A stretch of 64,000 nucleotides of DNA from an uncultured Paracoccaceae bacterium (lineage in GTDB: Bacteria > Pseudomonadota > Alphaproteobacteria > Rhodobacterales > Rhodobacteraceae). Positions 19,101 through 27,853 of the stretch are shown one piece after another. Under the pieces are notes generated by a model, which was given only the letters and a program-made list of their open reading frames with translations, did not search any database and had not been told where the DNA came from. The translations under genes and the position numbers were made by a program. Numbering within the stretch: position 1 is the first letter of the stretch; each line of letters starts with the position of its first letter. The DNA is taken from contig CANNFU010000007.1 in NCBI GenBank assembly GCA_947503965.1, positions 124,001-188,000 of the forward strand, read 5' to 3'.

Positions 19101-19640
19101 CTGGATGACGTGATTGCGCGTGCCGAAAAGGGTGCGGCTATCGTCAAAATGGCCGGTACGGTCTCCGGCCGACAAGAGCGTAAATCGGCCCGGGGGAACC
19201 GTTTTGCATTCGTGCAACTTTCTGATCCCACCGGACAATACGAAGTGACGATGTTCTCAGATACGTTAGAGGCGTCGCGGGAGTTTCTGGACACCGGGGC
19301 ACAGGTCGTTCTGCAATGTGAGGCAACGATGGAGGCAGATCAGCTGAAGTTGCTGGGCCGTTCCGTGTCGCCGATTGACAGCGTGGTCGCAGATGCGGGT
19401 GGGGCTGGTTTGCGTGTGTTTATCGACGGTCCAGAGGCGATCGGGTCGGTTGCCACGATATTGGAAAACGCGGCGCGCGATGGTGTGCGTGCTGGCAAAG
19501 GTCCGGTCTACTTTTGCCTGATGGGGGATGATTTGCCGGGCGAGGTTGAATTGGATCTTGGACAGGATTTCCCTGTCAATCCGCAGATCAAGGGGGCGCT
19601 GCGCAGCTTGGGTGGCGTGATTGAGGTCGAGGACGCATAA
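16140..19640 (+). CDS. dnaE: DNA polymerase III subunit alpha
   Basis: 1166 residues, normal for a proteobacterial replicative DnaE. It starts with the PHP domain ([18 protein letters not shown]). The polymerase palm has [15 protein letters not shown] and the acidic catalytic motif [15 protein letters not shown] (about residue 400-415), followed by [14 protein letters not shown]. Further on come the helix-hairpin-helix ([19 protein letters not shown], about 765-785) and an OB-fold with [17 protein letters not shown] near residue 1000. The start at 16140 (MNTDPRF) is preferred over 16095 because it matches the DnaE N-terminus; no strong ribosome-binding site precedes it. It is monocistronic and convergent with the next gene. 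Confidence 0.98.
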   Translation: MNTDPRFIHLRVHTEYSLLEGAIPVKKLPSLAATMDMPAVAVTDTNNMFCALEFSEGAAKAGIQPIIGCQIDVGYLAIEPGKRPEDPAPIVLLAQSETGYMNLMKLNSCAYLDAAGQLPQVTVDELAQYHEGLICLSGGPDGPIGRLLRQGQRPKAEALMDRLNAIYPNRLYVELQRHPGDGGLPEAEQLSERGHVEMAYAKNLPLVATNDVYFPKTELYEAHDALICIAEGAYVDQQEPRRRLTPQHYFKSPQEMATLFADLPEAIENTVEIARRCAFKAYKRDPILPKFADDEVAELRRQAQEGLKARLAVIPHAAPVEDYEKRLEFELGIIEGMGFPGYFLIVADFIKWAKDTDIPVGPGRGSGAGSLVAYALLITDLDPLRYSLLFERFLNPERVSMPDFDIDFCMDRREEVIRYVQEKYGRDKVGQIITFGALLSKAAVRDVGRVLQMPYGQVDRLSKMIPVEGVKPVSIEKALADEPRLREEAKNEEVVDRLLTYAQQVEGLLRNASTHAAGVVIGDRPLDELVPLYQDPRSDMPATQFNMKWVEQAGLVKFDFLGLKTLTVIQNAVNLIQKAGRPLNIAADGTELYDAPEGFEYDIGAIPLDDEKSYALYSSAKTTAVFQVESSGMMDALKRMKPTCIEDIVALVALYRPGPMENIPTYCEVKNGLRELESIHPSIDHILKETQGIIVYQEQVMEIAQVMAGYSLGGADLLRRAMGKKIAEEMAKERPKFEAGAKANGVEPKKAREVFDLLEKFANYGFNKSHAAAYAVVSYQTAWLKANHPVEFMAGVMNCDIHLTDKLGVYFQEVKKGLGVDYIPPCVNRSEATFDVKDQRLVYALGALKNVGVEAMKLIVEGREDREFVNLFDFARRVDLKRIGKRPLEMLARAGAFDVLDPNRRRVFNSLDALTAYSAAIHDQKSSDQVSLFGDAGEDLPEPRLMSGDDWLPAERLAEEFKAIGFYLSGHPLDDYMGPLKRKQVLTLDDVIARAEKGAAIVKMAGTVSGRQERKSARGNRFAFVQLSDPTGQYEVTMFSDTLEASREFLDTGAQVVLQCEATMEADQLKLLGRSVSPIDSVVADAGGAGLRVFIDGPEAIGSVATILENAARDGVRAGKGPVYFCLMGDDLPGEVELDLGQDFPVNPQIKGALRSLGGVIEVEDA

Positions 19641-20020
19641 TTGATTTCACATTGTGCGATCTTGGCGGGCAGCAATCAGCCCCTCCCATGCATTGAGACA
19701 ACCCACTCAGTGACGGAAGACGCAATACAGAAAACAAGTTCTCGGAAAATCCGATCGTTGTTCGTCAATTGCTGCAATCCGCGACACTGATTACGACAAT
19801 ATTATTTGGCGTTTCGGTCAAACCTGTCTGACGTCCGGCTTGGCCGATACTCGAGCGTCGTCCAATTCATCTGCAATACTTGTTCAACAGCGCGAGGGCA
19901 GTCCCTGACCGCGGGTAGGGGTGAAGCCCCCGCCCATGGGGGCGGTCGGGGGCTGCCCGATTTACCAATCGGGCGGGACCTTAGCCAAGGTGTGGTCCAG
20001 ATGTTGAGAACGATGCTCTA
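19641..20020. other. Convergent intergenic region with a large structured element
   Basis: No gene is evident between the convergent ends of dnaE and the D,D-carboxypeptidase gene. Bases 19896-19974 form the strong stem-loops described separately. Bases 19641-19890 show nothing I can name. Confidence 0.5.
19896..19974. repeat. Large stem-loop with an overlapping second hairpin
   Basis: A 17-bp stem, 19896-19912 with 19942-19958, contains two G-T pairs and no mismatch. Inside it, GGG 913-915/CCC 933-935 and GGGG 918-921/CCCC 927-930 can pair further. A second hairpin GCCCGATT-TACC-AATCGGGC (19955-19974) shares bases with the first stem, so the two compete. It could be a bidirectional transcript end between convergent genes, a REP-like element or a small structured RNA. 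There is no T-run. Confidence 0.7.
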
Positions 20021-21499
20021 TTATCCTTCAGAGCCGATCATGAAACAGGTCGTTCCACGTGCTTGCAGCCGTCGGCATGCCAGATCAGCACCGTCACGGG
20101 TCAGACCCATGAAATTGGCATCAAACCCACCGGACCGCTGCACGACGCGGCGCAATGCGCCGTCAAGTGTACTCATCTCGTTCAGCGCGACACGCAGCAA
20201 TACCCGTTCTGCATCATAACGAGTGTTATATCGTCCGACATTCACGCCCCAGTGGCGCCCGCCAGACGTAGAGATGCGTGTGACCACCTCGGGTTCCGGG
20301 TTCACGACTGGCGGTGGCGAGGCGGCTGCTACAACAACAGCTTCTTCGGGTTGCGGGCGTGGTGTTGGCGTGACAGCCGGCGTTGTTGTCGCGACTTGTA
20401 CTGCAGGTGCGGGAACGGGGGCTGCAAGAGCTTCTGCCAGGGCGGCGTCAACGGCGTTGGCCAGAACGGCATTGATGCTTTCTGTATCAACAGCGGCCAC
20501 AAGCGCCTCTGGCGCCGGTTCCGGTGCGGCAGGTGTTGGTCGCGCGACAGGCCGCATGCTGGTTGCAACCAACCCGCTGACCCGTACGATCTTGCCGCCC
20601 GCGATAGCGCCGCCGCCGCTGGGTGTGCCAGACAGCATTGCTGCGGGTGGGTTGGGTCGCCGGATCGTCGCGCGTGATGGCGCACGGTTAAAGCCCATGT
20701 CCATCAATTCGGTGATCCGCGCGTTGCGGGCTGCGGTGGATGAGCCGCCAAAAACGGTTGCGATGACCCGTTCCTGTCCGCGCTGGGCCGAGGCAACAAG
20801 GTTGAACCCAGCGGCGCGGGTATAGCCCGTCTTGATGCCGTCTCCACCTTGATAGCTGTCAAGCCAACGGCGATTGGTATGGCGCACCGTGGCAATCCCC
20901 GCATCAGCAGAGCGGCGCGAGAACAGATTATAGTATTGGGGGAAGTCATAGATGACATGCCGCCCGAGGATGGACATATCGCGTGCGGTGGACAGATGAC
21001 CCGACTGTGTCAGACCATGGGCGTTGCGGAATGTGGTGTTGCGCATGCCCATCGCGCGGGCGGTGCGGTTCATCCGCGTGGCGAATGCTTCCTCGGACCC
21101 CGAAATGGCTTCGGCGATAGCGGTTGAGGCATCATTGGCGGATTTCACGGCAGCTGCGCGCAACAAAAAACGCAGTCGGATCGTTTGGCCCTGCCGTAGC
21201 CCCAGCTTTGATGGGGGCTCTGACGCGGCCAGGCGGCTGATCGTGACCGGCGTGTCCAGCGTGATCTCACCCCGCTGGATCGCCTGGAAAGCGATGTAAA
21301 GCGTCATCATCTTGGTCAGTGACGCAGGGTGCAACCGCGTGTCTGCATTGCGCGAATGCAGCACCTCGCCAGTGCGCGCATCCATCACCATCGCCGCATA
21401 AGGCGCAGCTGTCGCGCGTATCGGCGCGAACACGAGGGATACCAATAATACAAATAGAAACAGCCCATTAAGGGCCAACTGTCCCGGACGACTTGCCAC
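20021..21499 (-). CDS. D-alanyl-D-alanine carboxypeptidase (PBP5/6 type) with SPOR domain
   Basis: 492 residues. A signal peptide or anchor covers residues 10-31. The penicillin-binding core shows all three active-site motifs: SLTK (Ser60-Lys63), SAN (120-122) and KTG (223-225). A low-complexity Ala/Pro/Val linker (about 330-405) leads to a SPOR domain (about 410-490, starting HWGVNVGRYNTRYDAERVL), which binds denuded glycan at the division site. The enzyme trims the terminal D-Ala of peptidoglycan pentapeptides in the periplasm. The SPOR tail suggests septal recruitment. It is convergent with dnaE. Confidence 0.95.
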   Translation of the reverse strand: MASRPGQLALNGLFLFVLLVSLVFAPIRATAAPYAAMVMDARTGEVLHSRNADTRLHPASLTKMMTLYIAFQAIQRGEITLDTPVTISRLAASEPPSKLGLRQGQTIRLRFLLRAAAVKSANDASTAIAEAISGSEEAFATRMNRTARAMGMRNTTFRNAHGLTQSGHLSTARDMSILGRHVIYDFPQYYNLFSRRSADAGIATVRHTNRRWLDSYQGGDGIKTGYTRAAGFNLVASAQRGQERVIATVFGGSSTAARNARITELMDMGFNRAPSRATIRRPNPPAAMLSGTPSGGGAIAGGKIVRVSGLVATSMRPVARPTPAAPEPAPEALVAAVDTESINAVLANAVDAALAEALAAPVPAPAVQVATTTPAVTPTPRPQPEEAVVVAAASPPPVVNPEPEVVTRISTSGGRHWGVNVGRYNTRYDAERVLLRVALNEMSTLDGALRRVVQRSGGFDANFMGLTRDGADLACRRLQARGTTCFMIGSEG

Positions 21500-21781
21500 G
21501 TCGCTTGCCTCTTTTTCTGCCTCAATGACCCCGAATTTTTCCGGTGGTCTTATTTTTATTTGGAAAGGCTAACACAACTCTCATTTTCAGAAAATACCCT
21601 AATTTCAAAGACTTTGATGGCGAGTCTGAGGTTGCGATGCTATATGTTGTGCCGATTTCTGTCCGCGACGCTAGATCAACGAATCCTGGCCAGATGCGGT
21701 CTCACTCATTTGTAAAAAGGATGGGGTTTTCACACGCGGTCTGTGCCTTATATATAACGCCAACCAAATCAGGGCATTTGC

Positions 21782-22123
21782 ATGATATCGACGATTTACA
21801 TGATGGCTGAGAAAGACGGCGATGATGACGGTGACGTCGGCGTTGTGCTTGAAACCAAGCCAAAGACGAAGCGTCCCCCGATGTACAAAGTACTGATCCT
21901 GAACGATGACTTCACACCGATGGAGTTTGTCGTGCATGTTCTGGAACGGTTTTTCGGCCTGTCCCATGCGCAGGCTTTCGAATTGATGCTGACCGTCCAC
22001 AAGAAAGGCGTTGCTGTCGTGGGTGTCTTCAGCCACGAGATCGCAGAGACAAAAGTTGCACAAGTGATGGATTTCGCGCAACGTCATCAGCACCCGCTGC
22101 AATGCACGATGGAGAAAGAATAG
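21782..22123 (+). CDS. clpS: ClpS adaptor of the ClpAP protease
   Basis: 113 residues. After a flexible acidic N-terminus ([10 protein letters not shown]) the core runs [20 protein letters not shown], then [21 protein letters not shown] and [10 protein letters not shown]. ClpS binds N-end-rule substrates (Leu, Phe, Trp, Tyr) and delivers them to ClpA; the NDDFTPM segment forms the binding pocket. The ATG at 21782 has CAGGG seven bases upstream; an ATG at 21800 has no such site. clpA is not next to it in this window. Confidence 0.95.
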   Translation: MISTIYMMAEKDGDDDGDVGVVLETKPKTKRPPMYKVLILNDDFTPMEFVVHVLERFFGLSHAQAFELMLTVHKKGVAVVGVFSHEIAETKVAQVMDFAQRHQHPLQCTMEKE

Positions 22124-22145
22124 CGTTTCGCCGCTATTCAACCTG

Positions 22146-23117
22146 ATGTCCAATTCCCGCCTCAGCACCGCCCTTGATGACGGTATATTGACGTTGCCAG
22201 AGGGCATCATCTCGGTGATGCGCCCGCCGGTCACATATGATGTGTCGGCATTGCCGCGCGAGGCGGTCGAAATTGTACACGGGTTTTATCCTGACTATGT
22301 CGTCTGGCAGTATGCCGGGTACAACATGGCGCAGGCAGTGGCGGATGCCAAAACGGCCATAGTGGTGTTGCCCCGCGCCAAAGCACTGGCAAGGGCGATG
22401 ATCGCAGATGCATGTGACAATGCGGAGTTGATCATCGTTGATGGCCAAAAAACCGATGGCGTGGACAGCGTTTTCAAGGACTGCCGGAAACGTCTGGGCA
22501 ATCTGCCTTCGATTACAAAGGCGCATGGCCGCATTTTCTGGTTTGCCACGACGGATGCATTTGACGATTGGACCGCGCCCCCGCCAACACGGGGCCTACA
22601 TGGCTTTTACACGACGGCGGGTGTCTTTTCTGATGGCGCGATTGACGCCGGATCAGCTTTGTTGGCCGAGGCGCTGCCTGCCAAGCTGCCCGCCCGCATG
22701 GCGGATCTGGGTGCCGGATGGGGGTATCTTGCCGAGGCTGTTCTGGGACGCGACGGTGTCCAATCGCTTGACCTGATCGAGGCTGAGGCACTGTCAGTCG
22801 CTTGTGCAAAGCTGAACATCACAGATCCGCGGGCCCGCTTTCATTGGGCGGATGCCATCCAGTTTGCCGCAGATGCGGCCTTTGACGGGATCGTCATGAA
22901 CCCACCGTTTCACACAACCCGGGCTGCTGATCCGGAGTTAGGCCGAAGTTTCATCCAAGCGGCTGCACGCTTGCTTGCTCCGCATGGCAAGCTCTGGATG
23001 GTTGCGAACCGGCATTTGCCCTATGAAACCACCATGACCGAAAGTTTCCGCAATGTAGACATCATCGGCGGCAATGGTGCCTTCAAGATATTTCATGCGA
23101 CCCGGCCACAGCGCTGA
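22146..23117 (+). CDS. RsmC/RlmG-like class I methyltransferase
   Basis: 323 residues with the two-domain plan of 16S rRNA G1207 methyltransferases: a degenerate N-terminal half (1-160) and a catalytic C-terminal half. The SAM motif is MADLGAGWGYLAEAVLG (about 179-195) and the base-methylating motif is NPPFH (about 251-255). The GKLWMVANRHLPYETTM segment is also typical of the RsmC family. Whether the target is 16S G1207 or 23S rRNA cannot be decided. It starts 22 bases after clpS and is probably co-transcribed. Confidence 0.85.
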   Translation: MSNSRLSTALDDGILTLPEGIISVMRPPVTYDVSALPREAVEIVHGFYPDYVVWQYAGYNMAQAVADAKTAIVVLPRAKALARAMIADACDNAELIIVDGQKTDGVDSVFKDCRKRLGNLPSITKAHGRIFWFATTDAFDDWTAPPPTRGLHGFYTTAGVFSDGAIDAGSALLAEALPAKLPARMADLGAGWGYLAEAVLGRDGVQSLDLIEAEALSVACAKLNITDPRARFHWADAIQFAADAAFDGIVMNPPFHTTRAADPELGRSFIQAAARLLAPHGKLWMVANRHLPYETTMTESFRNVDIIGGNGAFKIFHATRPQR

Positions 23118-23138
23118 GCGGTCAACAGGAGAAACATC

Positions 23139-23945
23139 ATGTCATTTTCCATCTCTGGCAAAACGGCCGTTGTGACTGGAGCCGCAAACGGTGTCGGCCT
23201 CGCTATCGGCCGGCATTTTGTCCAAAAGGGCGCGAATGTCGTTTTCGTTGATATGGATGAAAAGGCACTTTGGCACGAGATGGGCGAAGATGCCGAAAAA
23301 GAAGAGAATGTGCGCATCTTTGCAGGCGATCTGCGTAAGAAGCTGACAATCGCGAACCTGCTATCGACGACCATTGATGCGTTCGAAAGGGTCGACATTC
23401 TGGTCAACGCCGCGCGGCAGGTCATGACAACAGATCCGCTGGACCCGGATGATAATAGTCTGGAAGAACTGTTGCAGCAAAACACCCTGACCGCCATGCG
23501 GGTGAGCCAGGCGGTCGCGCGAAAGATGATCAAGCAGGCAGAAGGTGAGACGCCGGACGGATCCATCGGCTCTATCGTGAACCTGAGCTCGATTGCGGCG
23601 CGGCGTACGCATCCGGATCTTTTGGCCTATTCTGTCAGCTCGGCGGCGCTTGATCAGATGACACGCTCAATGGCCGTCGCCCTTGCACCCAAAGGTATTC
23701 GCGTTAACGCCGTCGCCTTTGGCAGCGTGATGAGCGCAAGTCTGAAGGGATCATTGAAAGATCACGATGAAACGCGCGAGTCGATTGTCGAAAACACGCC
23801 GCTGCATCGGATCGCAAGTGCGGGTGAGGTTTCGGATGCAGTGCAATATCTGGCATCCGACGCCTCGTCCTTTGTGACAGGTCAGATTATCACGGTTGAT
23901 GGGGGGCGTACCCTGATCGATCCTGCACCGGTGTCCGCCCACTGA
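23139..23945 (+). CDS. Short-chain dehydrogenase/reductase-like protein lacking the catalytic lysine
   Basis: 268 residues with the SDR Rossmann motif TGAANGVGLAIG (about 11-22), VNAARQ, the active-site serine in VNLSSIAARR and the C-terminal DASSFVTGQIITVDGG. The usual YxxxK motif reads YSVSS, so the catalytic lysine is replaced by serine. The reaction is therefore doubtful; it may bind NAD(P) or a ligand without normal turnover. AGGAG precedes the ATG. It lies 21 bases after the methyltransferase and is likely in the same transcript. Its stop directly abuts the stop of the convergent lipoprotein gene. Confidence 0.85.
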   Translation: MSFSISGKTAVVTGAANGVGLAIGRHFVQKGANVVFVDMDEKALWHEMGEDAEKEENVRIFAGDLRKKLTIANLLSTTIDAFERVDILVNAARQVMTTDPLDPDDNSLEELLQQNTLTAMRVSQAVARKMIKQAEGETPDGSIGSIVNLSSIAARRTHPDLLAYSVSSAALDQMTRSMAVALAPKGIRVNAVAFGSVMSASLKGSLKDHDETRESIVENTPLHRIASAGEVSDAVQYLASDASSFVTGQIITVDGGRTLIDPAPVSAH

Positions 23946-24332
23946 TCATTCCGGGTGTACCGCAATACACTGCAAGACCGCCTGATCTGAGCTGGCCTGC
24001 GCCGCGACGAGCCTTTCCTGCAATGATGCCAGCTTGGCGGCTTCGGCGTTCAGATCAATCGCGACGGGAACCGTTGTCGTGAATGTGTCGGTTTCGTTGC
24101 AGGGAAATACAAAAGTTGATCCATCGTCATTCTTGCCGCGACAGCTGCGGGTTCTGGTGCGTACCTCCTGACGTTCTTCGATCGCGTAGCCACGTGACAG
24201 GTTTGCCTGAGTTTCATTGATCAGGCTGCTGAGCACTTTTGTGTCACGTGTCGCGTCAGCGATGCATTCTTCACGGGGCGTCGCGCAGGCAGCGAGGGCC
24301 AGCACTGTTAAAATGACAAAGGCAGGGCGCAT
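23946..24332 (-). CDS. Small predicted lipoprotein of unknown function
   Basis: 128 residues with a lipobox LALAAC (Cys16 as lipidated residue) after a short hydrophobic signal. The mature part has four further cysteines, a central Ser/Arg/Cys-rich stretch (RTRTRSCRGKNDDG) and a C-terminal region that looks helical (LNAEAAKLASLQERL). Not recognised as a known family. It is divergent from hemF. Confidence 0.7.
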   Translation of the reverse strand: MRPAFVILTVLALAACATPREECIADATRDTKVLSSLINETQANLSRGYAIEERQEVRTRTRSCRGKNDDGSTFVFPCNETDTFTTTVPVAIDLNAEAAKLASLQERLVAAQASSDQAVLQCIAVHPE

Positions 24333-24347
24333 CGCTCTCTCCGGGTT

Positions 24348-24361
24348 TTGATCTGGATCAT
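24348..24361. promoter_or_regulatory. FNR/FnrL-like box upstream of hemF
   Basis: TTGAT-CTGG-ATCAT matches the FNR consensus TTGAT-N4-ATCAA except for the last base. It is centred about 80 bases ahead of the hemF start and 22 bases ahead of the divergent lipoprotein start. Oxygen-dependent control of haem synthesis by FnrL is known in Rhodobacterales; a role at this gene is inference. Confidence 0.5.
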
Positions 24362-24433
24362 CACTCTATGATCAGTATGGTGCGAAAAGACTAACACAGA
24401 ATGTTATTCAATATCACGGGACAAGGGGCACGG

Positions 24434-25312
24434 ATGTCAAACGGGTTTGAGGACGAGAAAAGCAAGGCATCCGCATGGTTTCGCAGTTTGCGCGACCAGA
24501 TTGTATCCGCCTTCGAAGGTCTGGAAGACAGCCATGCCGGTGCAGGCAAACCGGGCCGGTTCGAAGTGACCGAGACCAAGCGCTCATCTGATGATGGGTC
24601 TGATGCAGGCGGTGGTCTGATGTCTGTCATGCGGGGTGGTCGCGTGTTTGAAAAGGTCGGCGTGAATGTTTCGACTGTCTATGGCCAGCTTGGCGATGCT
24701 GCGCAAAAGGCGATGGCGGCGCGCGGTGTGCCCGGCATGGCGGACGATCCGCGCTTTTGGGCGTCAGGCATTTCGTTAGTCGCGCATATGCAAAATCCGC
24801 ATGCGCCTGCAGTACATATGAATACCCGCATGTTCTGGACGCCGCATGCATGGTGGTTCGGGGGTGGGTCCGACCTGAACCCCTGCATCGAATATGATGA
24901 CGATACCGCCCATTTCCACGCTACGCAAAAGGCGCATCTGGACCCGCATGGCGACGATCATTACCCCAAGCTGAAGGCGTGGGCGGATGAGTATTTCTAT
25001 ATCCCGCATCGTCATCGTGCGCGCGGCGTTGGCGGCATCTTCATGGATGATTACTGCACGGGCGATTGGGAGGCGGATTTCAAACTGACACAGGATATCG
25101 GCCGGGCGTTCCTGCCTGCCTATGTGCCACTGGTCGAACGGCGGCGCGATATGGCGTGGACCGAAGCGGACAAGGATACACAGCTTGTCCATCGCGGCCT
25201 TTATGCCGAATACAACCTTGTCTACGACCGGGGTACGAAATTCGGCCTTGCCACAGGCCATGACGCCAATGCGGTGCTGATGAGTTTGCCGCCACTCGCC
25301 AAGTGGGTTTAA
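24434..25312 (+). CDS. hemF: Oxygen-dependent coproporphyrinogen III oxidase
   Basis: 292 residues. It converts coproporphyrinogen III to protoporphyrinogen IX using O2 in the cytoplasm. Diagnostic stretches are NPHAPAVHMNTRMFW, WWFGGGSDLNPC, HRHRARGVGGIFMDDY and YNLVYDRGTKFGLATGHDAN. The ATG at 24434 (MSNGFEDEKSKASAWF) is chosen over 24401 because it has AAGGGG five bases upstream and matches the HemF N-terminus. It ends in a four-base overlap with the convergent gene. hemE and hemC follow nearby, so three haem steps are clustered though not in one operon. Confidence 0.97.
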   Translation: MSNGFEDEKSKASAWFRSLRDQIVSAFEGLEDSHAGAGKPGRFEVTETKRSSDDGSDAGGGLMSVMRGGRVFEKVGVNVSTVYGQLGDAAQKAMAARGVPGMADDPRFWASGISLVAHMQNPHAPAVHMNTRMFWTPHAWWFGGGSDLNPCIEYDDDTAHFHATQKAHLDPHGDDHYPKLKAWADEYFYIPHRHRARGVGGIFMDDYCTGDWEADFKLTQDIGRAFLPAYVPLVERRRDMAWTEADKDTQLVHRGLYAEYNLVYDRGTKFGLATGHDANAVLMSLPPLAKWV

Positions 25313-25677
25313 TCAACCGTTACAAACTTTGCACCACCGACCGAACGGGTCGCATTCACCTGTTCAGTTTGCGGTAATCCGCGGCTTGGTTCACCCGCCA
25401 TCTCGCGCAGATACATGCCGGCCAGTTCCGGTGAGATAGCGCCGCCGCTGGCCTGGCTGAGCAATTTTGACGCGCGTTCCGGCGCAAAGTGGACCATCAC
25501 ACGTGCAACGCGCATCTGGGCCAACGAGAAGGGTGTTGTTGCAAACGGGCTATTGCCGAGTGCTGCGCGCTCGGCCTGCGTGGCAGGGACCATCGTTAGC
25601 CAGACGATCAGCGCAAGCGCAAGTGCAATCCAGACACTGCGGACGCCGTGAAAAAGCAGGCGAAAGGTCAAAGGCAT
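25309..25677 (-). CDS. Membrane-anchored or exported protein of unknown function
   Basis: 122 residues from the ATG at 25677 (MPLTFRLLFHGVRSVW), which has GGAG upstream; the longer start at 25716 lacks one. One hydrophobic helix (about 10-32) followed by ATQAERAALG suggests a signal peptide or anchor. The rest is a short helical region ending ATRSVGGAKFVTVD. Not recognised. It is transcribed away from hemE and overlaps the hemF stop. Confidence 0.6.
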   Translation of the reverse strand: MPLTFRLLFHGVRSVWIALALALIVWLTMVPATQAERAALGNSPFATTPFSLAQMRVARVMVHFAPERASKLLSQASGGAISPELAGMYLREMAGEPSRGLPQTEQVNATRSVGGAKFVTVD

Positions 25678-25726
25678 TGCTGTCTCCATTTTGACGACAA
25701 CACGATGCGCAATCAATGCGGCAAAA

Positions 25727-26761
25727 CTACGACCCGCGCACCGTATCGATCATCAGTTGAACGTTCTCGGGGTCGGCATCGGGCGTGATGCCATGTCCAA
25801 GGTTGAAGATATGCGGGCCTTTGCTGAATGCTGCGCAGATGCGTTTTGTTTCACTGACCAATGCGTCACCGCCGGTGACCATATGGGACGAGGCAAGGTT
25901 GCCCTGAACGCAACCGTCCACCTGCACATGTTCGGCAGCCCATGCTGCATCGACCCCATCATCTATTGCAACACAATCGGCACCTGTTGCCTTGTGCACG
26001 CCGGCATAGCGATGATCAGCACCGCGCGGAAAGACGATCACGGGTATGCCAGGATGCCTGTCATTCAGCGCGTGCGTGATCCTTTGCATGGGGTGGATCG
26101 AGAATTCGGTAAAGTCCTCGCCCTGCAATGACCCGGCCCAGCTGTCGAAAAGTTTGACAACCTCTGCCCCCGCCTGAATTTGCATGGACAGGTACTCGAT
26201 TGTCGCCTCAGTCAGGCGGTGAATAATGCCTTCAAAAACGGGTCGGTTCTCGGCCTTCAATGCGTGCGCGGGCGCTTGGTCTGGCGTTCCTTGGCCCGCG
26301 ATCATATAGGTCGCAACGGTCCAGGGGGACCCCGCAAAGCCGATCAGCGTTGTCTCTTCGGGCAGTTCACGCGACAGGATCTGCACGGTTTCATAGACGG
26401 GGCGCAAGGTATCATGAATGTAATCAACACTTTTCAACTGACCGAGCTCTTCTGCGGTCGTGATCGTGGACAGGCGAGGCCCTTCGCCCGTGACGAACCA
26501 CAGATCAGCCCCCAGCGCCTGTGGCACTAACAGGATATCGGCAAAAAGGATCGCGGCATCAAAGCCATAGCGGCGGATGGGTTGCAGTGTGACCTCTGCC
26601 GCCAGCTCCGGGTTGTAGCAAAGCGATAGAAAATCGCCGGCCTGTGCCCGTGTGGCCTTGTATTCCGGCAGATAGCGACCCGCCTGGCGCATCATCCAGA
26701 TCGGAGGGGTTGAAAGCGTTTCACCCGCAAGGGCCCGAAGGATCGTCTTTTGCTGCGCCAT
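25727..26761 (-). CDS. hemE: Uroporphyrinogen decarboxylase
   Basis: 344 residues. It decarboxylates the four acetate groups of uroporphyrinogen III to give coproporphyrinogen III. The signature [15 protein letters not shown] is at residues 21-35; [14 protein letters not shown] and FDSWAGSL follow, and [16 protein letters not shown] is near the C-terminus. Length is normal. It is divergent from hemC, with 94 bases between the starts. Confidence 0.98.
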   Translation of the reverse strand: MAQQKTILRALAGETLSTPPIWMMRQAGRYLPEYKATRAQAGDFLSLCYNPELAAEVTLQPIRRYGFDAAILFADILLVPQALGADLWFVTGEGPRLSTITTAEELGQLKSVDYIHDTLRPVYETVQILSRELPEETTLIGFAGSPWTVATYMIAGQGTPDQAPAHALKAENRPVFEGIIHRLTEATIEYLSMQIQAGAEVVKLFDSWAGSLQGEDFTEFSIHPMQRITHALNDRHPGIPVIVFPRGADHRYAGVHKATGADCVAIDDGVDAAWAAEHVQVDGCVQGNLASSHMVTGGDALVSETKRICAAFSKGPHIFNLGHGITPDADPENVQLMIDTVRGS

Positions 26762-26855
26762 GGAATGTCCTTTTTTATCAGTCCTGTGGTCCCAATTGCC
26801 GAAGATGTTGTCAAGGGAGTTGTCAGGCTAAGTTGACAGGTCTAACAATCGGCAT

Positions 26856-27794
26856 ATGACATTGCATTTGCCGACCCCCGCCGCACCCTTCAAGATCGGA
26901 ACCCGTGGATCGCCCTTGGCCCTGGCACAAGCGCATGAAACACGCGCACGCCTTATGGCAGCGTTCGATCTGCCTCAAGAGGCGTTCCAGATCTGCGTGA
27001 TCAAGGTGACCGGGGATCAAATCCTCGACAAACCACTGCGCGAGATTGATGGGAAGGGCCTGTTTACCCGCGAAATCGAAGAAGCGCTATTGGATGGGTC
27101 CATTGATATTGCGGTGCATTCGACCAAGGATATGCCGGTGGAACAGCCCGCCGGGTTGATCCTGGACACCTTTTTGCCGCGTGAAGATGTGCGTGATGCG
27201 TTCGTTTCGCTGAAATACCAAGGTCTGGCCGATCTACCTGATGGGGCGGTTGTGGGGACGTCGTCCACGCGCAGACGGGCGCAATTGGCCGCACGCTTTC
27301 CCAAGCTGCAAGTGGTCGAATTTCGGGGCAACGTGCAAACCCGGCTGAAGAAACTGGGTGATGGTGTTGCAGATGCGACGTTTCTGGCTACTGCCGGGTT
27401 ACGTCGTTTGCGGATGGACGATGTGCCTTATCACCCGATTGATCCGGGCGACATGCTGCCCGCCATCGCGCAAGGGGCGATTGGCATTGAAAGGCGCCAG
27501 GATGACAGCCGCGCCGCAGAGCTTTTGACGGCGATCCATGACATCCCCACAGGGCAGCGGTTGAAGGCCGAACGCACACTGCTGGGCGGGCTGGACGGGT
27601 CGTGCGAGACGCCGATCGGGGGGCTGGCCGAGCTGGAGGGGGGATCATTGCGATTGCGTGGCGAGATCCTGCGCCCGGACGGGGCCGAGGTTTTTGCCGA
27701 CGATATCAACGGCGCGGTCGAGGACGGGGCCGAGATGGGGCGTGCGATGGCGGCCGCCTTGCTAAATCGGGCGGGGCCAAATTTTTTCGCGTAG
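26856..27794 (+). CDS. hemC: Porphobilinogen deaminase (hydroxymethylbilane synthase)
   Basis: 312 residues. It polymerises four porphobilinogens to hydroxymethylbilane. It has IGTRGSPLALAQAHETR (14-30), the VHSTKDMPVEQP block, GTSSTRRRAQL, and LDGSCETPIGG, where the cysteine carries the dipyrromethane cofactor (about Cys249). No clear ribosome-binding site precedes the ATG. Divergent from hemE. Confidence 0.97.
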   Translation: MTLHLPTPAAPFKIGTRGSPLALAQAHETRARLMAAFDLPQEAFQICVIKVTGDQILDKPLREIDGKGLFTREIEEALLDGSIDIAVHSTKDMPVEQPAGLILDTFLPREDVRDAFVSLKYQGLADLPDGAVVGTSSTRRRAQLAARFPKLQVVEFRGNVQTRLKKLGDGVADATFLATAGLRRLRMDDVPYHPIDPGDMLPAIAQGAIGIERRQDDSRAAELLTAIHDIPTGQRLKAERTLLGGLDGSCETPIGGLAELEGGSLRLRGEILRPDGAEVFADDINGAVEDGAEMGRAMAAALLNRAGPNFFA

Positions 27795-27853
27795 CGAAGG
27801 AACTCTGAGAAAATTCCTTCTGCCGAACCAAAATTCCGGAATTCTGGTGTATC

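Noticed and set aside
26832-26837. TTGACA as a -35 box for hemC
   Set aside because: A -10 element at normal spacing would fall on the hemC start codon, so it is probably chance.
27796-27820. Terminator after hemC
   Set aside because: The 7-bp stem (27796-27802 with 27814-27820) has no T-run and a long loop; too weak to list.
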